From a virus: a stretch of 59,868 nt of DNA. Made by a program: the position numbers and the translations under genes. The stretch covers positions 1-59,868 of IMG/VR virus record IMGVR_UViG_3300043811_000165, one strand, 5' to 3'. Below, piece after piece: positions 7,347 to 15,302 of the stretch (its first letter is position 1; every line of letters begins with the position of its first letter). The notes under the pieces are model-generated. The model ran no database searches. It saw only the letters and a program-made list of their open reading frames with translations, and had not been told where the DNA came from.

Positions 7347-7601
7347 ATGAGTGCATCTTTACGCTACAACCCCGAACACACAGCATTTGAAGTAACCGTC
7401 GGAGACAATGTATGGGCGCAGGAGATCGACGCCAACGACGAATCGGTCATGCTCCACCACGACGGCGGCTGCTACGTGGTCACGATGGATGACGCGCAAC
7501 TCGAAGGACTGGACCCGAACGCGGTTTATGAACTGCGGAAAGTCACCACGGTCGTCAAGCCGGATGGAGAATTCGAATACGACAAGTTGGATGCGAACTG
7601 A
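7347..7601 (+). CDS. Small beta-rich protein of unknown function
   Basis: This 84-aa acidic protein (SLRYNPEHTAFEVTVGDNVW...) lies between two cassettes. It uses the GAGG of the repeat at 7285 as ribosome-binding site. Alternating hydrophobic residues suggest a small beta fold. No family is recognised. Confidence 0.55.
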   Translation: MSASLRYNPEHTAFEVTVGDNVWAQEIDANDESVMLHHDGGCYVVTMDDAQLEGLDPNAVYELRKVTTVVKPDGEFEYDKLDAN

Positions 7602-7602
7602 T

Positions 7603-8004
7603 ATGTTGGCCTCATCGAGCAGCGAGGGACGCGCACCTGAAAGCGTTCGACCAGGAGAGGAAACTGTCGAATGGACGCGGCTTAAAAACGGGTCCTGGTT
7701 GGGATGCTCCGGCTCTCAAATACTTTGTATCGTCGACAAACTCGAGGATTTTCCGGTAGAGGGATGGACCCCTCAATGCTTCCGGGATGTGTTCACCACT
7801 CCCGAAGCCGCGATGGTTGCAGGAGAACTGCTGTTACGATCCATCCGGCATCAACAGGAGGAAACGACCACGCCTCCGATTTCGTGGGTGGATATTTATC
7901 TCCCAATTCTGAAAAGCGTTGTGGCCGCGCTTGAAGACAAGTCGCTCCTGGCCGGGCGCTCCACGTCCAACGAAACCCAAAAGCCGACGGAGGCCAAATC
8001 ATAA
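7603..8004 (+). CDS. Cassette protein with repeat-encoded ends
   Basis: The 133-aa frame starts at an ATG two bases after the previous stop. Its N-terminus (MLASSSSEGRAPESVRPGEE) is the translated type I repeat, because no usable start lies just after the inner end. The core has WTRLKNGSWLGCSGSQ. The tail SLLAGRSTSNETQKPTEAKS is repeat-encoded. Function unknown. Confidence 0.5.
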   Translation: MLASSSSEGRAPESVRPGEETVEWTRLKNGSWLGCSGSQILCIVDKLEDFPVEGWTPQCFRDVFTTPEAAMVAGELLLRSIRHQQEETTTPPISWVDIYLPILKSVVAALEDKSLLAGRSTSNETQKPTEAKS

Positions 8005-8154
8005 ATGCCTCTGGACATCGAAACCATCGTCGATCAATCGGTACTACGGTTCAAAACCTCCCTCGGCTGGAAAGCTTCCTTCATCGACCCGGAAGACGTG
8101 GAGAATTACAAGGCGGAAATCAGGCGGGTGATTAAGGAGGCACGCAAACCGTGA
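8005..8154 (+). CDS. 49-aa backbone protein
   Basis: The ATG at 8005 directly follows the TAA of the preceding gene. The peptide (MPLDIETIVDQSVLRFKTSL...) is helical and charged (DPEDVENYKAEIRRVIKEA). Its TGA overlaps the next ATG (TGATG). Function unknown. Confidence 0.5.
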   Translation: MPLDIETIVDQSVLRFKTSLGWKASFIDPEDVENYKAEIRRVIKEARKP

Positions 8155-8534
8155 TGCCGCTGGCCTCATCGCAGTCGAGTCTTCGCGTTGGGCATCCTGC
8201 CGTTCGACCAGGAGAGGCCGTAGATCGCCCGCTCACATTCAAACCGGGACATCTCGGGAGGGGCGGAGAATTGTTGCTGCTCGGGCGGCGAGACAAATTG
8301 TGTTCGGAGTGCCACAAACCATTCGTCTCGGCAACAGCGAACCAAAAAACGTGTACTCCGGAATGCTCCGAAGCCCGCGAGAAACGAATGAAAAAAGCGT
8401 CGAGAACCCGCGAACGAGTCAATCGGAATCTGCCCAAACCAAAACGCGGTCGTCCACCAAAGGCGCTCCTGGTCGAACGGAAACCGCCGATGCGCAGCAC
8501 GCTGCCGAATGAGGCCAAAACAAAATGCCGGTAG
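8154..8534 (+). CDS. Small treble-clef zinc-finger protein
   Basis: The 126-aa product contains CSECHKPFVSA and CTPECSEAREKRMKKASR, a Cys4 treble-clef followed by a basic helix, a frequent phage DNA-binding-like motif. The N-terminus (MPLASSQSSLRVGHPAVRPG) and the tail ALLVERKPP...NEAK come from flanking type I repeats. Confidence 0.6.
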   Translation: MPLASSQSSLRVGHPAVRPGEAVDRPLTFKPGHLGRGGELLLLGRRDKLCSECHKPFVSATANQKTCTPECSEAREKRMKKASRTRERVNRNLPKPKRGRPPKALLVERKPPMRSTLPNEAKTKCR

Positions 8535-8917
8535 CGCTCACCCGCCATCTACCGGGCAAAGCCACGATGCGCGACGAATTCGGACAGGTGCGTTTCGAAT
8601 ATGGCATCGTCGCCGAAGTTGGCAAAGATTCTATCTTGATCAAAACCGGCTCGAAGGAAATCGGGCAGGCGGTAGATCATGGATATCTCCGGCTCATCGG
8701 GGAAACGTACATTTACTGGTGTCCCAAATGTCAGACCAACGTATGGGAAGTAGAGCGGCTACGATCGCGGGGTGCTTGCCCGCATTGTAGTCAGGGGCTC
8801 TGGGCGCTACAGGCTGGAGATCGGGTAAGGCTTCATTACCGGATATCCGTAGGAAAGAATGCCGAAGGGCAGATTGTTTCAGGCGGGGGAGCGTGGTGGG
8901 GAGAGAAGGTAGTTTGA
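8525..8917 (+). CDS. Zinc-ribbon protein of unknown function
   Basis: In this 130-aa protein an N-terminal beta-rich half is followed by WCPKCQTNVWEVERL and ACPHCSQGLW, a Cys4 ribbon, and then a short basic strand. It starts 10 bases before the end of the preceding cassette gene and lies between two cassettes. Confidence 0.6.
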   Translation: MPVALTRHLPGKATMRDEFGQVRFEYGIVAEVGKDSILIKTGSKEIGQAVDHGYLRLIGETYIYWCPKCQTNVWEVERLRSRGACPHCSQGLWALQAGDRVRLHYRISVGKNAEGQIVSGGGAWWGEKVV

Positions 8918-8983
8918 TGATTTGGCCTCATCGGGTTTGAGGCTTCGACCGGAGTTTTGATCGTTCGACCAGGAGGGGTTTTT

Positions 8984-9184
8984 GTGAAGCGCAAAACAAG
9001 ATTCAATATTATCCGAGCTTTGGAGTTTACGTGCGGCTGGATCGGAGGCCGTTACTTTCATGACGACTGGAGATTTATTCTAGTCCTGATTCCGTTCGCA
9101 ATAGTGTTTGCATATCTGCTCAGAGTCCCAGAACCACTCCTGGTCGAACGCTCCGAAACCGACGCGCAGACCGTTTCCGACTGA
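8984..9184 (+). CDS. Small membrane protein in a two-repeat cassette
   Basis: GTG at 8984 follows AGGAGGGG of the inner repeat end. The 66-aa protein has a TM segment (FILVLIPFAIVFAYLL) and ends PLLVERSETDAQTVSD within the reversed repeat, whose TGA is the stop. It is one of the clearest single-gene cassettes. Function unknown. Confidence 0.55.
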   Translation: MKRKTRFNIIRALEFTCGWIGGRYFHDDWRFILVLIPFAIVFAYLLRVPEPLLVERSETDAQTVSD

Positions 9185-9193
9185 GGCCAAAAC

Positions 9194-9691
9194 ATGGAAC
9201 CCATCACACCCCTAGAACCCCAAAACTTCAGCCTCCCGCCCGGCCAGCGCGGAACCGAAACAATGAACCCCGACTCAGTCGAATTCGTGGATCACAAAAC
9301 CATCGCCGCATTGAACGGAATGCCGCCGGGCGAGACTGCCGAGAAACTGACGTTCCTTGAAAAAGAGTGGGACGACTGGACCGTCGACAATGCGCACGAT
9401 GTTGAAGTATGGCCGATCGAAGCATTCCGCATCCTTCGACTTCAAGTCCGCGAACTGGCCTTGGCCTACTCAACCGAAGTCGCCGGCAAGCGGGCGCTCG
9501 CAATTCAGGCGGACATCGGCACAATGCACATTGAGAACCAGCGACTACAAGCGCAGTTCCGCAGGTTCATGCAGCAACATTTCGAGGAAGATGTTCTGAA
9601 CGGAGAAGGCCGGAATCTGACTATTTTTGAGATGGCGCAGGATATCATGCTTCGAGCAAAGCCGAAGTGGTTTGAGTTTTGGAGGCGATGA
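9194..9691 (+). CDS. Hypothetical protein with helical middle
   Basis: This 165-aa protein contains EAFRILRLQVRELALAYSTE and a coiled-coil-like DIGTMHIENQRLQAQFRRFM segment. The ATG lies after the GAGG of the previous repeat, although MNPDSVEFVD downstream could be an alternative start. Function unknown. Confidence 0.55.
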   Translation: MEPITPLEPQNFSLPPGQRGTETMNPDSVEFVDHKTIAALNGMPPGETAEKLTFLEKEWDDWTVDNAHDVEVWPIEAFRILRLQVRELALAYSTEVAGKRALAIQADIGTMHIENQRLQAQFRRFMQQHFEEDVLNGEGRNLTIFEMAQDIMLRAKPKWFEFWRR

Positions 9692-9755
9692 TGGTTTGGC
9701 CTTTTAGCGCACGGTGGCTTCGGGGTGCAGTCGTGCGTACGACCAGGAGGGGTTT

Positions 9756-9980
9756 ATGAGCACATCCTGGACCAACCTACACGGCTATTGGGCTTTTTCG
9801 GTTTACGGAGTAGAGCGTGGTAGCGTTTCTAGAATCTTTAGGAAGGTCGGCGGTGAGGGCTACATCGCAGAATATGAAGCATTCGTAAAAGGTCAGTTTG
9901 ATTCCCTCCGCGATGCAAAGGTCGCTGTCGAGAAGGCCCATGCGGAACAAGCCGAAACGACGAACGAGGCCAAAACATGA
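9756..9980 (+). CDS. Cassette protein with type I 5' end and type II 3' end
   Basis: The ATG at 9756 follows AGGAGGGG of a divergent type I copy. The 74-aa product (MSTSWTNLHGYWAFSVYGVE...) ends VAVEKAHAEQAETTNEAKT, encoded by a type II repeat. Its stop overlaps the next start. Function unknown. Confidence 0.5.
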   Translation: MSTSWTNLHGYWAFSVYGVERGSVSRIFRKVGGEGYIAEYEAFVKGQFDSLRDAKVAVEKAHAEQAETTNEAKT

Positions 9981-10153
9981 CCTGCCCCGCCTGCATCGTT
10001 CAGCGATTTCACTCCGCTGAAGACTGGAACAATCATCCATTGGCCGGTCACGGCTACACCCGCGAACAAGGCTGGTCGCACCCCGATCTGAAGGCCGCTG
10101 TCGAGAAGGCCAAAGCCGAACAAGTGGCAGTGTCGAACGAGGCCAAATCATGA
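9977..10153 (+). CDS. 58-aa protein ending in a type II tail
   Basis: Starting at an ATGA overlap, the peptide has MTCPACIVQRFHS and GYTREQGWSHPDL. It ends AAVEKAKAEQVAVSNEAKS, encoded by a second type II copy adjacent to the previous one. It is coupled to the following gene by another ATGA. Function unknown. Confidence 0.5.
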   Translation: MTCPACIVQRFHSAEDWNNHPLAGHGYTREQGWSHPDLKAAVEKAKAEQVAVSNEAKS

Positions 10154-10497
10154 ACCCCATGGGGCGAACAATCCCGGTAAACCCGGAGCAGATCAAAAAC
10201 GCAATCATGCTGATTGAAGCCAAGATCGGAATGCAGCAGGAAAAACTCGCGGCGCTGACGAAGCATTCGGACATGACCCGGCGCCTCGTAACCTATCTTT
10301 CGCGCTACATCACGCACTCGCCCGAGAACGTCACACCTGGCCCGGTAAGCCTGTGGATAGGCACGCATCAGCAGCAGGAGAAAGCCGAGCGCTCCGTGAT
10401 CGAGGTGCAGATCGCGGAACTTAAAAGCCAACTTGCGGTAAACCAGTTTATACTGGAAGAGGCTCAGAATCAGGGATCGGGATTGATCACCAATTAG
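10150..10497 (+). CDS. Coiled-coil-rich small protein
   Basis: The 115-aa protein is largely helical, with an EQIKNAIMLIEAKIGMQQEK segment and a second heptad region near the end (IEVQIAELKSQLAVNQFILE). It is a backbone gene between repeats. Function unknown. Confidence 0.5.
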   Translation: MNPMGRTIPVNPEQIKNAIMLIEAKIGMQQEKLAALTKHSDMTRRLVTYLSRYITHSPENVTPGPVSLWIGTHQQQEKAERSVIEVQIAELKSQLAVNQFILEEAQNQGSGLITN

Positions 10498-10555
10498 CCT
10501 CATCGGACAGGTGGCTTCGCGTCGGATGTGAATCGTTCGACCAGGAGTAGGTTTG

Positions 10556-10711
10556 GTGGAACACGAACATTGGGTTTGGATTCTTTTAGGGGCATTGGTG
10601 GCCGCGCCGATCTGGATCGTGTTCGGGATTGTGCTATGGGTCAAGTGGATAGGCAGGCGGCTGCATGATCTGTTTCGCGACATGATTTTGAACTGGCCAA
10701 AATGGACATGA
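10556..10711 (+). CDS. Small single-span membrane protein
   Basis: GTG at 10556 (or the preceding in-frame TTG) follows AGGAG of a type I inner end. The 51-aa product has one long hydrophobic segment (WVWILLGALVAAPIWIVFGI) and a basic C-terminus (KWIGRRLHDLF). It overlaps the next start. Function unknown. Confidence 0.55.
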   Translation: MEHEHWVWILLGALVAAPIWIVFGIVLWVKWIGRRLHDLFRDMILNWPKWT

Positions 10712-10974
10712 AAACCTTCAACTTCGCCGATGTTCCGCAATTCGCGTTTGACCGGCTGATTGAACAGGTGAAAGGTCACGGGGTCGAATTCTTCGCGTCC
10801 AGATCCGGTAATGAGATTCTGGGAACCTTCCGATCCGATGCGGGCGCCGGATCGTTCGCTTACGACGGCCAGCGATTGAGCGTGACGATTATTCACGATC
10901 GGGGAGATTTTCCTTCGCTGATGATCACAGGCGGGCTCCGTCAGCTCGTTCAGGAAGCGGTAGAGCGAGTGTGA
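10702..10974 (+). CDS. Small alpha/beta protein of unknown function
   Basis: The 90-aa soluble protein (MDMKTFNFADVPQFAFDRLI...) contains an RLSVTIIHDRGDFPS strand region and a C-terminal helix. It overlaps both neighbours by 4-10 bp, so it is translationally coupled. Confidence 0.5.
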   Translation: MDMKTFNFADVPQFAFDRLIEQVKGHGVEFFASRSGNEILGTFRSDAGAGSFAYDGQRLSVTIIHDRGDFPSLMITGGLRQLVQEAVERV

Positions 10975-11150
10975 AGCGGTTACTCAACATTCTGCGTCTC
11001 GTTCTGTTTTCTCCGTGGTTTATCGCAATCTGGATCATTTACGTGAGCCGGATCGTGTGGATTGTGGTGGAGATGAAAATCATGAATTGGCCTCATCGCA
11101 GTTCGATCTTCGCGCGGAGTTCGCCCCGTTCGACCAGGAGTGGCTTGTGA
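10971..11150 (+). CDS. Small membrane protein with repeat-encoded C-terminus
   Basis: Beginning at GTGA overlapping the previous stop, the 59-aa product has a hydrophobic stretch (LLNILRLVLFSPWFIAIWII) and a second short one. The end (NWPHRSSIFARSSPRSTRSG) is the translation of a type I repeat in the forward direction, so this gene's tail comes from the opposite repeat strand from most. Confidence 0.5.
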   Translation: MKRLLNILRLVLFSPWFIAIWIIYVSRIVWIVVEMKIMNWPHRSSIFARSSPRSTRSGL

Positions 11151-11371
11151 GCAATCCAGACGATGATCGCAGGCACGATCCAGTCAAGCCCGAGCACTAT
11201 CAGGGAGATTACGTCATGCGGATCATCGAAGATTTTAAATTGGATTTCCTCAGCGGAACCGTCATCAAATATATTCTGCGCGCTGGCAATAAACCGGGTG
11301 ATTCAACTGTTCAGGATTTAAAGAAGGCGAGATGGTACATCGATCGCAAGATCTCGAATCTGGAACAATGA
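11147..11371 (+). CDS. DUF3310 family phage protein
   Basis: The 74-aa product starts at GTG in the repeat's inner end. It matches the DUF3310 pattern, with PVKPEHYQGDYVMRIIEDF, then GTVIKYILRAGNK and DLKKARWYIDRKI. This small domain is widespread in phages and of unknown function, sometimes linked to nucleotide metabolism. Confidence 0.75.
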   Translation: MSNPDDDRRHDPVKPEHYQGDYVMRIIEDFKLDFLSGTVIKYILRAGNKPGDSTVQDLKKARWYIDRKISNLEQ

Positions 11372-11604
11372 CTCCCGGAAAAGATGGACGAGCCTTCGAC
11401 ATGGAACGATGGCTAAGATGGGCGTCTAATCCAACTTCGCGTCCCCGGTTGAAGTTCAATCGCGAACAGGAGCCCGTCGCCCGAGGAATCGCAAATAGGA
11501 AAACCATGAAACGGAGCGGCAATATCCGCAAACCCTGTCCTGATTGCGGAAGGATGAATCATATTTCGCAAAAAGTATGTAAATGCGGGCGTTCGATGAA
11601 ATAG
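11368..11604 (+). CDS. Small basic protein with C-terminal zinc ribbon
   Basis: The 78-aa protein overlaps the DUF3310 gene by ATGA and ends with PCPDCGRMNHISQKVCKCGR, a compact zinc ribbon. The stop lies just before the reversed type I repeat at 11608, so no repeat tail is added. Function unknown. Confidence 0.55.
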   Translation: MTPGKDGRAFDMERWLRWASNPTSRPRLKFNREQEPVARGIANRKTMKRSGNIRKPCPDCGRMNHISQKVCKCGRSMK

Positions 11605-11679
11605 TGTTCCTCCTGGTCGAACGCGATCAAGGCCGCGCGCGGCCTCAAGTACCATTGAGGCCAAAACAAAATCGGTACT

Positions 11680-11710
11680 ACCCTTAAAATCAAACTTCTG
11701 ATACACTCGC
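11680..11710 (+). promoter_or_regulatory. Possible internal promoter with GGTACT motif
   Basis: A -10-like TACACT lies about 10 bases before the ATG at 11715, and a CGGTACTACCC motif lies upstream. No good -35 is present, so a regulator-dependent promoter is possible. The evidence is weak. Confidence 0.3.
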
Positions 11711-11714
11711 TTCC

Positions 11715-12335
11715 ATGGCATTAGGACTCACCTTCTCAAACGGCAAACCGGCTTCGATGGCCCGCGGTAAATACCAGACGCGTAACAACCGGCTGGTGGA
11801 AATCACCGGGCATCGCACAGTCTCAGGAAGCACAGGAACTGTCTCCTGGACCAAAGTCGTTTGGGATGGAGTGCTGTACCAGGGCGATCAGAAAACGGTC
11901 GAATCACATGCCACCTGGTCGAATGAAGGCGGGTATCTGCATCAGGAAGGGGTAGGGAACCAACTCGACTTGATGACAGTGATTACGCAGGAGGTGGAGC
12001 CCGAGCCGGCGGCATTCCATAATGATCCCGCAATTCTCGAACATCAGATCGTGCTCGCGGCATTATGCAAGGACTTGATTCGGCAACAGGTCGATCAGGA
12101 AAATGTGGTCGAAACATTGAAGCGCATCATCGACGAACGGGACCGCGCGGAAAGCGAACCTACCGAAGTTGCGGAGAAAGCACATGCGTTCGATGAACTG
12201 CTGCTCATTCTCTCCGAGCAGGCAGGAACGGAACATGCAGGCGAACATCCAAGCATAACTCTCCAGCGCATCATTGGACAACGGGATACGGCACAGCGTC
12301 AGGTTGCGGCGCTTCTCAAAACTCCGGTAGTCTGA
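11715..12335 (+). CDS. Hypothetical protein with helical C-terminal half
   Basis: In this 206-aa protein the N-terminal ~80 residues are beta-rich (TVSWTKVVWDGVLYQGDQK). The rest is helical with two similar pieces, LKRIIDERDRAES and LQRIIGQRDTAQRQ, suggesting a duplicated helix. It is a backbone gene between two cassettes. Function unknown. Confidence 0.55.
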   Translation: MALGLTFSNGKPASMARGKYQTRNNRLVEITGHRTVSGSTGTVSWTKVVWDGVLYQGDQKTVESHATWSNEGGYLHQEGVGNQLDLMTVITQEVEPEPAAFHNDPAILEHQIVLAALCKDLIRQQVDQENVVETLKRIIDERDRAESEPTEVAEKAHAFDELLLILSEQAGTEHAGEHPSITLQRIIGQRDTAQRQVAALLKTPVV

Positions 12336-12339
12336 TTTT

Positions 12340-12999
12340 ATGTCGGCCTCATCGCAGTCGGGTGCTTCGTCTGAAGTTGGGAGCGCTCGACCAGGAGAGG
12401 GGCTTTCTGGACTCGACAAAGTAAAACGAATGATGGTGAACGGGTGCGTTTTCTGTTCATCGGCCGCGATTGAAGGTTCAACGTTTTGTCGAGAGCATTT
12501 GTGGATTGAAGTAAAAGACGGCAATCTTCAAGCGCGGGAATTATTCGGACGACACTACACCTACCGGAAAAGTCGTGACCAGATATCGCTATTCTGGCAG
12601 CGGAACCGCAATTACAATCTGATCGCCGGTCCTGGTGAAAAACTCCTACTGTTAAACCCTCAGGCTCTGTTCGTTTGGCGGAAGTTTATCAGCATGGACC
12701 ATCAGGAAGGCGTCAATTGTGCAGTGTTCCGCAACGAAGGACCGGTGCTTTCGTCGGAACTGATTCGCGAAGCTGATCGGATTGCGTGGCAGCGTTGGCC
12801 CGGCGAACGACTGTACATCTACGTCGATGCGAACAAGACCCGACGCAAACGGGACCCCGGCCGCTGCTTTCTTCGAGCAGGTTGGAATTATTGTGGTACG
12901 ACTCTGAAGGGTCTTCTGATTCTGGAAATCAAACCAGAACCTCTCCTGGTCGGGCGCTCTACGCCCCACGAAGCCGCGAAGCCGACGGAGGCCAAATAA
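12340..12999 (+). CDS. Conserved-type phage or mobile-element protein with Cys motif
   Basis: The 219-aa frame starts with repeat-encoded residues (MSASSQSGASSEVGSARPGE). ATG at 12430 is the alternative start. CVFCSSAAIEGSTFCREHLW is a zinc-like motif. The middle (NPQALFVWRKFISMD, VNCAVFRNEG, RLYIYVDANKTRRKRDPGRC) resembles a conserved metagenomic phage family of unknown function, possibly acetyltransferase-like. The tail is PLLVGRSTPHEAAKPTEAK. Confidence 0.6.
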   Translation: MSASSQSGASSEVGSARPGEGLSGLDKVKRMMVNGCVFCSSAAIEGSTFCREHLWIEVKDGNLQARELFGRHYTYRKSRDQISLFWQRNRNYNLIAGPGEKLLLLNPQALFVWRKFISMDHQEGVNCAVFRNEGPVLSSELIREADRIAWQRWPGERLYIYVDANKTRRKRDPGRCFLRAGWNYCGTTLKGLLILEIKPEPLLVGRSTPHEAAKPTEAK

Positions 13000-13661
13000 T
13001 GCTAATAGGCTTAGCCTCAACCCCCTCCATCCAGCAAATGATCATCACCGCCGCAAACCAGTACGGCGTACCTCCCTCGATCGCTCTTGGAATCGCAGCG
13101 CACGAATCCGGATTCAATCCCAACGCCACCAACGTCAATCCAGCGACATCTACAAGTCCGTCGACCACAGACTACGGTGTGATGCAGTTGAACACATCCG
13201 TTTTGCAGACTTACGGACTCACCCCGGCACAGGCCTACGATCCCCAAACAAACATCGACACGGCGATGCAGTTGCTAGGAGGCTACATTTCGAAGTACGG
13301 TAACATCGACACGGCATTGCAGGCCTATGCGTCAGGACCGGGCACGGTGGCCTCTGGCGCGGCGCCCAACGCGACGGCGGCAAGTTTTATATCCTGCGTA
13401 ACAGCATATCCGAATTGTCCAGGAGTCGCACAGCCGGATCCCAGTATCCTCGCGTCATTGTCCGATTCGTCGGATTCTTCTGCGGGAACAGTTACAACGG
13501 CATCGATGCCCGGCTCGGATATATTCACAACTGCATTCACTGATCTGGGAGCTGCGTTTTCCTCAGGCGACTTCTCGGGGATGTCTGGATCTGACTGGCT
13601 GGTAATTGGTGGGGGGGTGGCGTTGGTGGTGTTTCTGGGGTTTAAGGTTGCGAGGGGTTGA
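12999..13661 (+). CDS. Lytic transglycosylase with C-terminal membrane anchor
   Basis: The 220-aa protein has an SLT-type domain with ALGIAAHESGFNP (catalytic-type Glu36), DYGVMQLN and ALQAYASGPGTV. The C-terminus has FTTAFTDLGAAFSS...GSDWLVIGG, then a TM segment and a basic end. This tail closely resembles that of the structural protein at 48966-49424, so the enzyme is probably anchored in the virion membrane and degrades peptidoglycan during entry. Confidence 0.8.
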   Translation: MLIGLASTPSIQQMIITAANQYGVPPSIALGIAAHESGFNPNATNVNPATSTSPSTTDYGVMQLNTSVLQTYGLTPAQAYDPQTNIDTAMQLLGGYISKYGNIDTALQAYASGPGTVASGAAPNATAASFISCVTAYPNCPGVAQPDPSILASLSDSSDSSAGTVTTASMPGSDIFTTAFTDLGAAFSSGDFSGMSGSDWLVIGGGVALVVFLGFKVARG

Positions 13662-13671
13662 TGGGTTAGCC

Positions 13672-13944
13672 TCAGTCGGATTGAGGATTCGCGTCAGTGG
13701 TTGAGCGTTCGACCAGGAGGGGTTTTAGCAGACCACCGGCCACCAACCGCCCGTACGCTTCCTTATACTTCGACTCCGCGCGCGGGTACGATTTATCGGA
13801 AACCATCAGAATAGGTTCCATCGCCGTGTCGCTAACATAGCCGAAGAGTTGCCAGCCGGTATCGAACAGGAGCACATGCGGTTCCAGCAGCGGGCAGGCG
13901 GCGCGGAGGAGCTGGCACTTCACGTTGTATTCTTCGATGGTCAC
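13672..13944 (-). CDS. Small hypothetical protein with repeat tail
   Basis: This 90-aa leftward gene converges on the transglycosylase. It contains LLRAACPLLEPHVLLFDTGW and ends PLLVERSTTDANPQSD in the type I repeat at 13664, which here lies between two convergent genes. Function unknown. Confidence 0.5.
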   Translation of the reverse strand: MTIEEYNVKCQLLRAACPLLEPHVLLFDTGWQLFGYVSDTAMEPILMVSDKSYPRAESKYKEAYGRLVAGGLLKPLLVERSTTDANPQSD

Positions 13945-14285
13945 TCGGAATAGACCTTCACTCCCATTAATTGCACAATGAAGCGCGGCCGTTTCCTACC
14001 GATGTTTAGATCGTCAGGCAACGAGACGGCAAAGCGGATGACCTCGGATGGTCCGTATAATTTTGCGGGCACCAATGGCCACGGGAATTCGTCGAGATTT
14101 ATCCAGTGCAATTGAAGGTCGCAGAATTTGAAGCGAATCGGCCCGGTTGTCGTCGTATGGTGAATGGCCTGCAATTCGTAGGGCGCATCGGCGTCGATAG
14201 TGATGTCGAACTGAACCTGTCGGTTAATCCGGTTTGTGAAGTTACCCTCACAAGTGTAGAAATGATGATGTCGGAGGGTGCTCAT
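13941..14285 (-). CDS. Beta-rich hypothetical protein
   Basis: Translation most likely starts at the ATG at 14285, overlapping the upstream stop. The 114-aa product (STLRHHHFYTCEGNFTNRIN...) has alternating hydrophobic strands and no obvious motif. It is in a coupled leftward operon. Confidence 0.5.
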   Translation of the reverse strand: MSTLRHHHFYTCEGNFTNRINRQVQFDITIDADAPYELQAIHHTTTTGPIRFKFCDLQLHWINLDEFPWPLVPAKLYGPSEVIRFAVSLPDDLNIGRKRPRFIVQLMGVKVYSE

Positions 14286-14764
14286 GCGGCCCTCTGCTGG
14301 CCGATCAGCACCGTGATCGCGAGGCACTTGATAGATTCCTCGGAGAACCTCACGGTGTAGCCAATCGCCGTTCCATACTGCTCCGCTTCCTTCGCCGCCG
14401 CAATCGCGGTCTTCAGCGCGGCTTCAAGTTGCGTCGTGACGTGCGCTGGCTTGCGCTCTGGCGCGGCTGAAGCGTTCGCCGGGACTTCGGCGGGCTTGCG
14501 CTCTACCTTCCAGTCAAAACCACGCTGGCCGTTGCGCGTGGCCTTTGTGAGCAGGAACGGCTGGCCGGGCGCGAGGGTGAGGGACTGGATTTCCTTGCCC
14601 ACTTCGAGCGGCACGTACATGCGGGAGTGGTTTGCGAGCGAGAACAGCATTTGCGGGCCGTAGTTGCCGCGCACTTCGATGCCGTTGGGGGAGGCCAAGG
14701 TAATTTCGTGCGTTACGTTCGGCTCTGGTTTGAAGATGGACGAATTGGGAGTGGAGGCGGTCAT
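14282..14764 (-). CDS. Putative DNA-binding-like protein (beta core, Ala-rich helix)
   Basis: The 160-aa product has an OB-like or beta-rich first half (NYGPQMLFSLANHSRMYVPL, SLTLAPGQPFLLTKATRNG), a Pro/Ala linker and a helical C-terminus (QLEAALKTAIAAAKEAEQ). Similar architectures occur in phage replication accessory proteins, but single-strand DNA binding is only a guess. The start follows the outer end of a type I repeat. Confidence 0.5.
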   Translation of the reverse strand: MTASTPNSSIFKPEPNVTHEITLASPNGIEVRGNYGPQMLFSLANHSRMYVPLEVGKEIQSLTLAPGQPFLLTKATRNGQRGFDWKVERKPAEVPANASAAPERKPAHVTTQLEAALKTAIAAAKEAEQYGTAIGYTVRFSEESIKCLAITVLIGQQRAA

Positions 14765-15120
14765 GCTTTGGCCTCCGTCGGCTCTTGCGGCTTCGTGGGG
14801 CTTTGTTCCGCCCGACCAGGAGAGGTTTGGAGTTGTCCCTGTGCTTTGAAGATCACGGCTGTGGCTTTGGCGACCAGCGCGAGGCCTTTTGGATCATCTC
14901 CGACGTAGGCATGTGCAAACGCGGTCATCGTCTGTAGGGATTCCAGCAGCTCCGGCGCGGCGGCGATCAGGTGGGCGTTTGCGATTTCATCCGGCTCCCA
15001 GTCTTCGAGCGCGGGACCGATTTCGCAAATAGTGAAGCCGAAGGAGTTGAGTATCTCTACTTCAACTTCGGCGTCGAATTGTCCCTCGATGCGCCAGGGT
15101 CCAAGTGTATGCGACGGCAT
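14761..15120 (-). CDS. Ead/Ea22-like small phage protein
   Basis: The 119-aa product starts MPSHTLGPWRIEGQF and carries NAHLIAAAPELLESLQTM, the signature of the phage ead/Ea22-type proteins of unknown role. It ends SPGRAEQSPTKPQEPTEAKA, which is the type I repeat read in its second frame. The ATG overlaps the previous TAA. Confidence 0.65.
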   Translation of the reverse strand: MPSHTLGPWRIEGQFDAEVEVEILNSFGFTICEIGPALEDWEPDEIANAHLIAAAPELLESLQTMTAFAHAYVGDDPKGLALVAKATAVIFKAQGQLQTSPGRAEQSPTKPQEPTEAKA

Positions 15121-15297
15121 TATGCGGCCTCCCGTTCTTCCATCCCCAGAATGGCTTCGTAGCGGTTGATCTGAACGCGCAGCGTGCGGAGTTGCATGTT
15201 TCGCGAAGTTCAGTTGTGAGCGCAGGCTTTTGATGTCCAAATGCAGATCGTCTATTTCCCGCGCTGTTTCCAGTTTGTCGATGGTGGCTTGTTCCAT
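15120..15297 (-). pseudogene. Small coiled-coil gene, probably frameshifted
   Basis: The first frame (MEQATIDKLETAREIDDLHL...) is helical up to about residue 33. Beyond that the plausible sequence continues one frame over (MQLRTLRVQINRYEAILGME) to a TAA overlapping the next ATG. The unshifted frame would instead read through unlikely sequence into the next gene. A single-base frameshift or two overlapping ORFs are both possible. Confidence 0.4.
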
Positions 15298-15302
15298 GAA
15301 TC

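Noticed and set aside
6673-13728. Interpretation of the repeats as integron attC sites
   Set aside because: Cassette-like spacing is suggestive, but I see no GTTRRRY core sites in the expected places and no integron integrase, and copies occur in both orientations.
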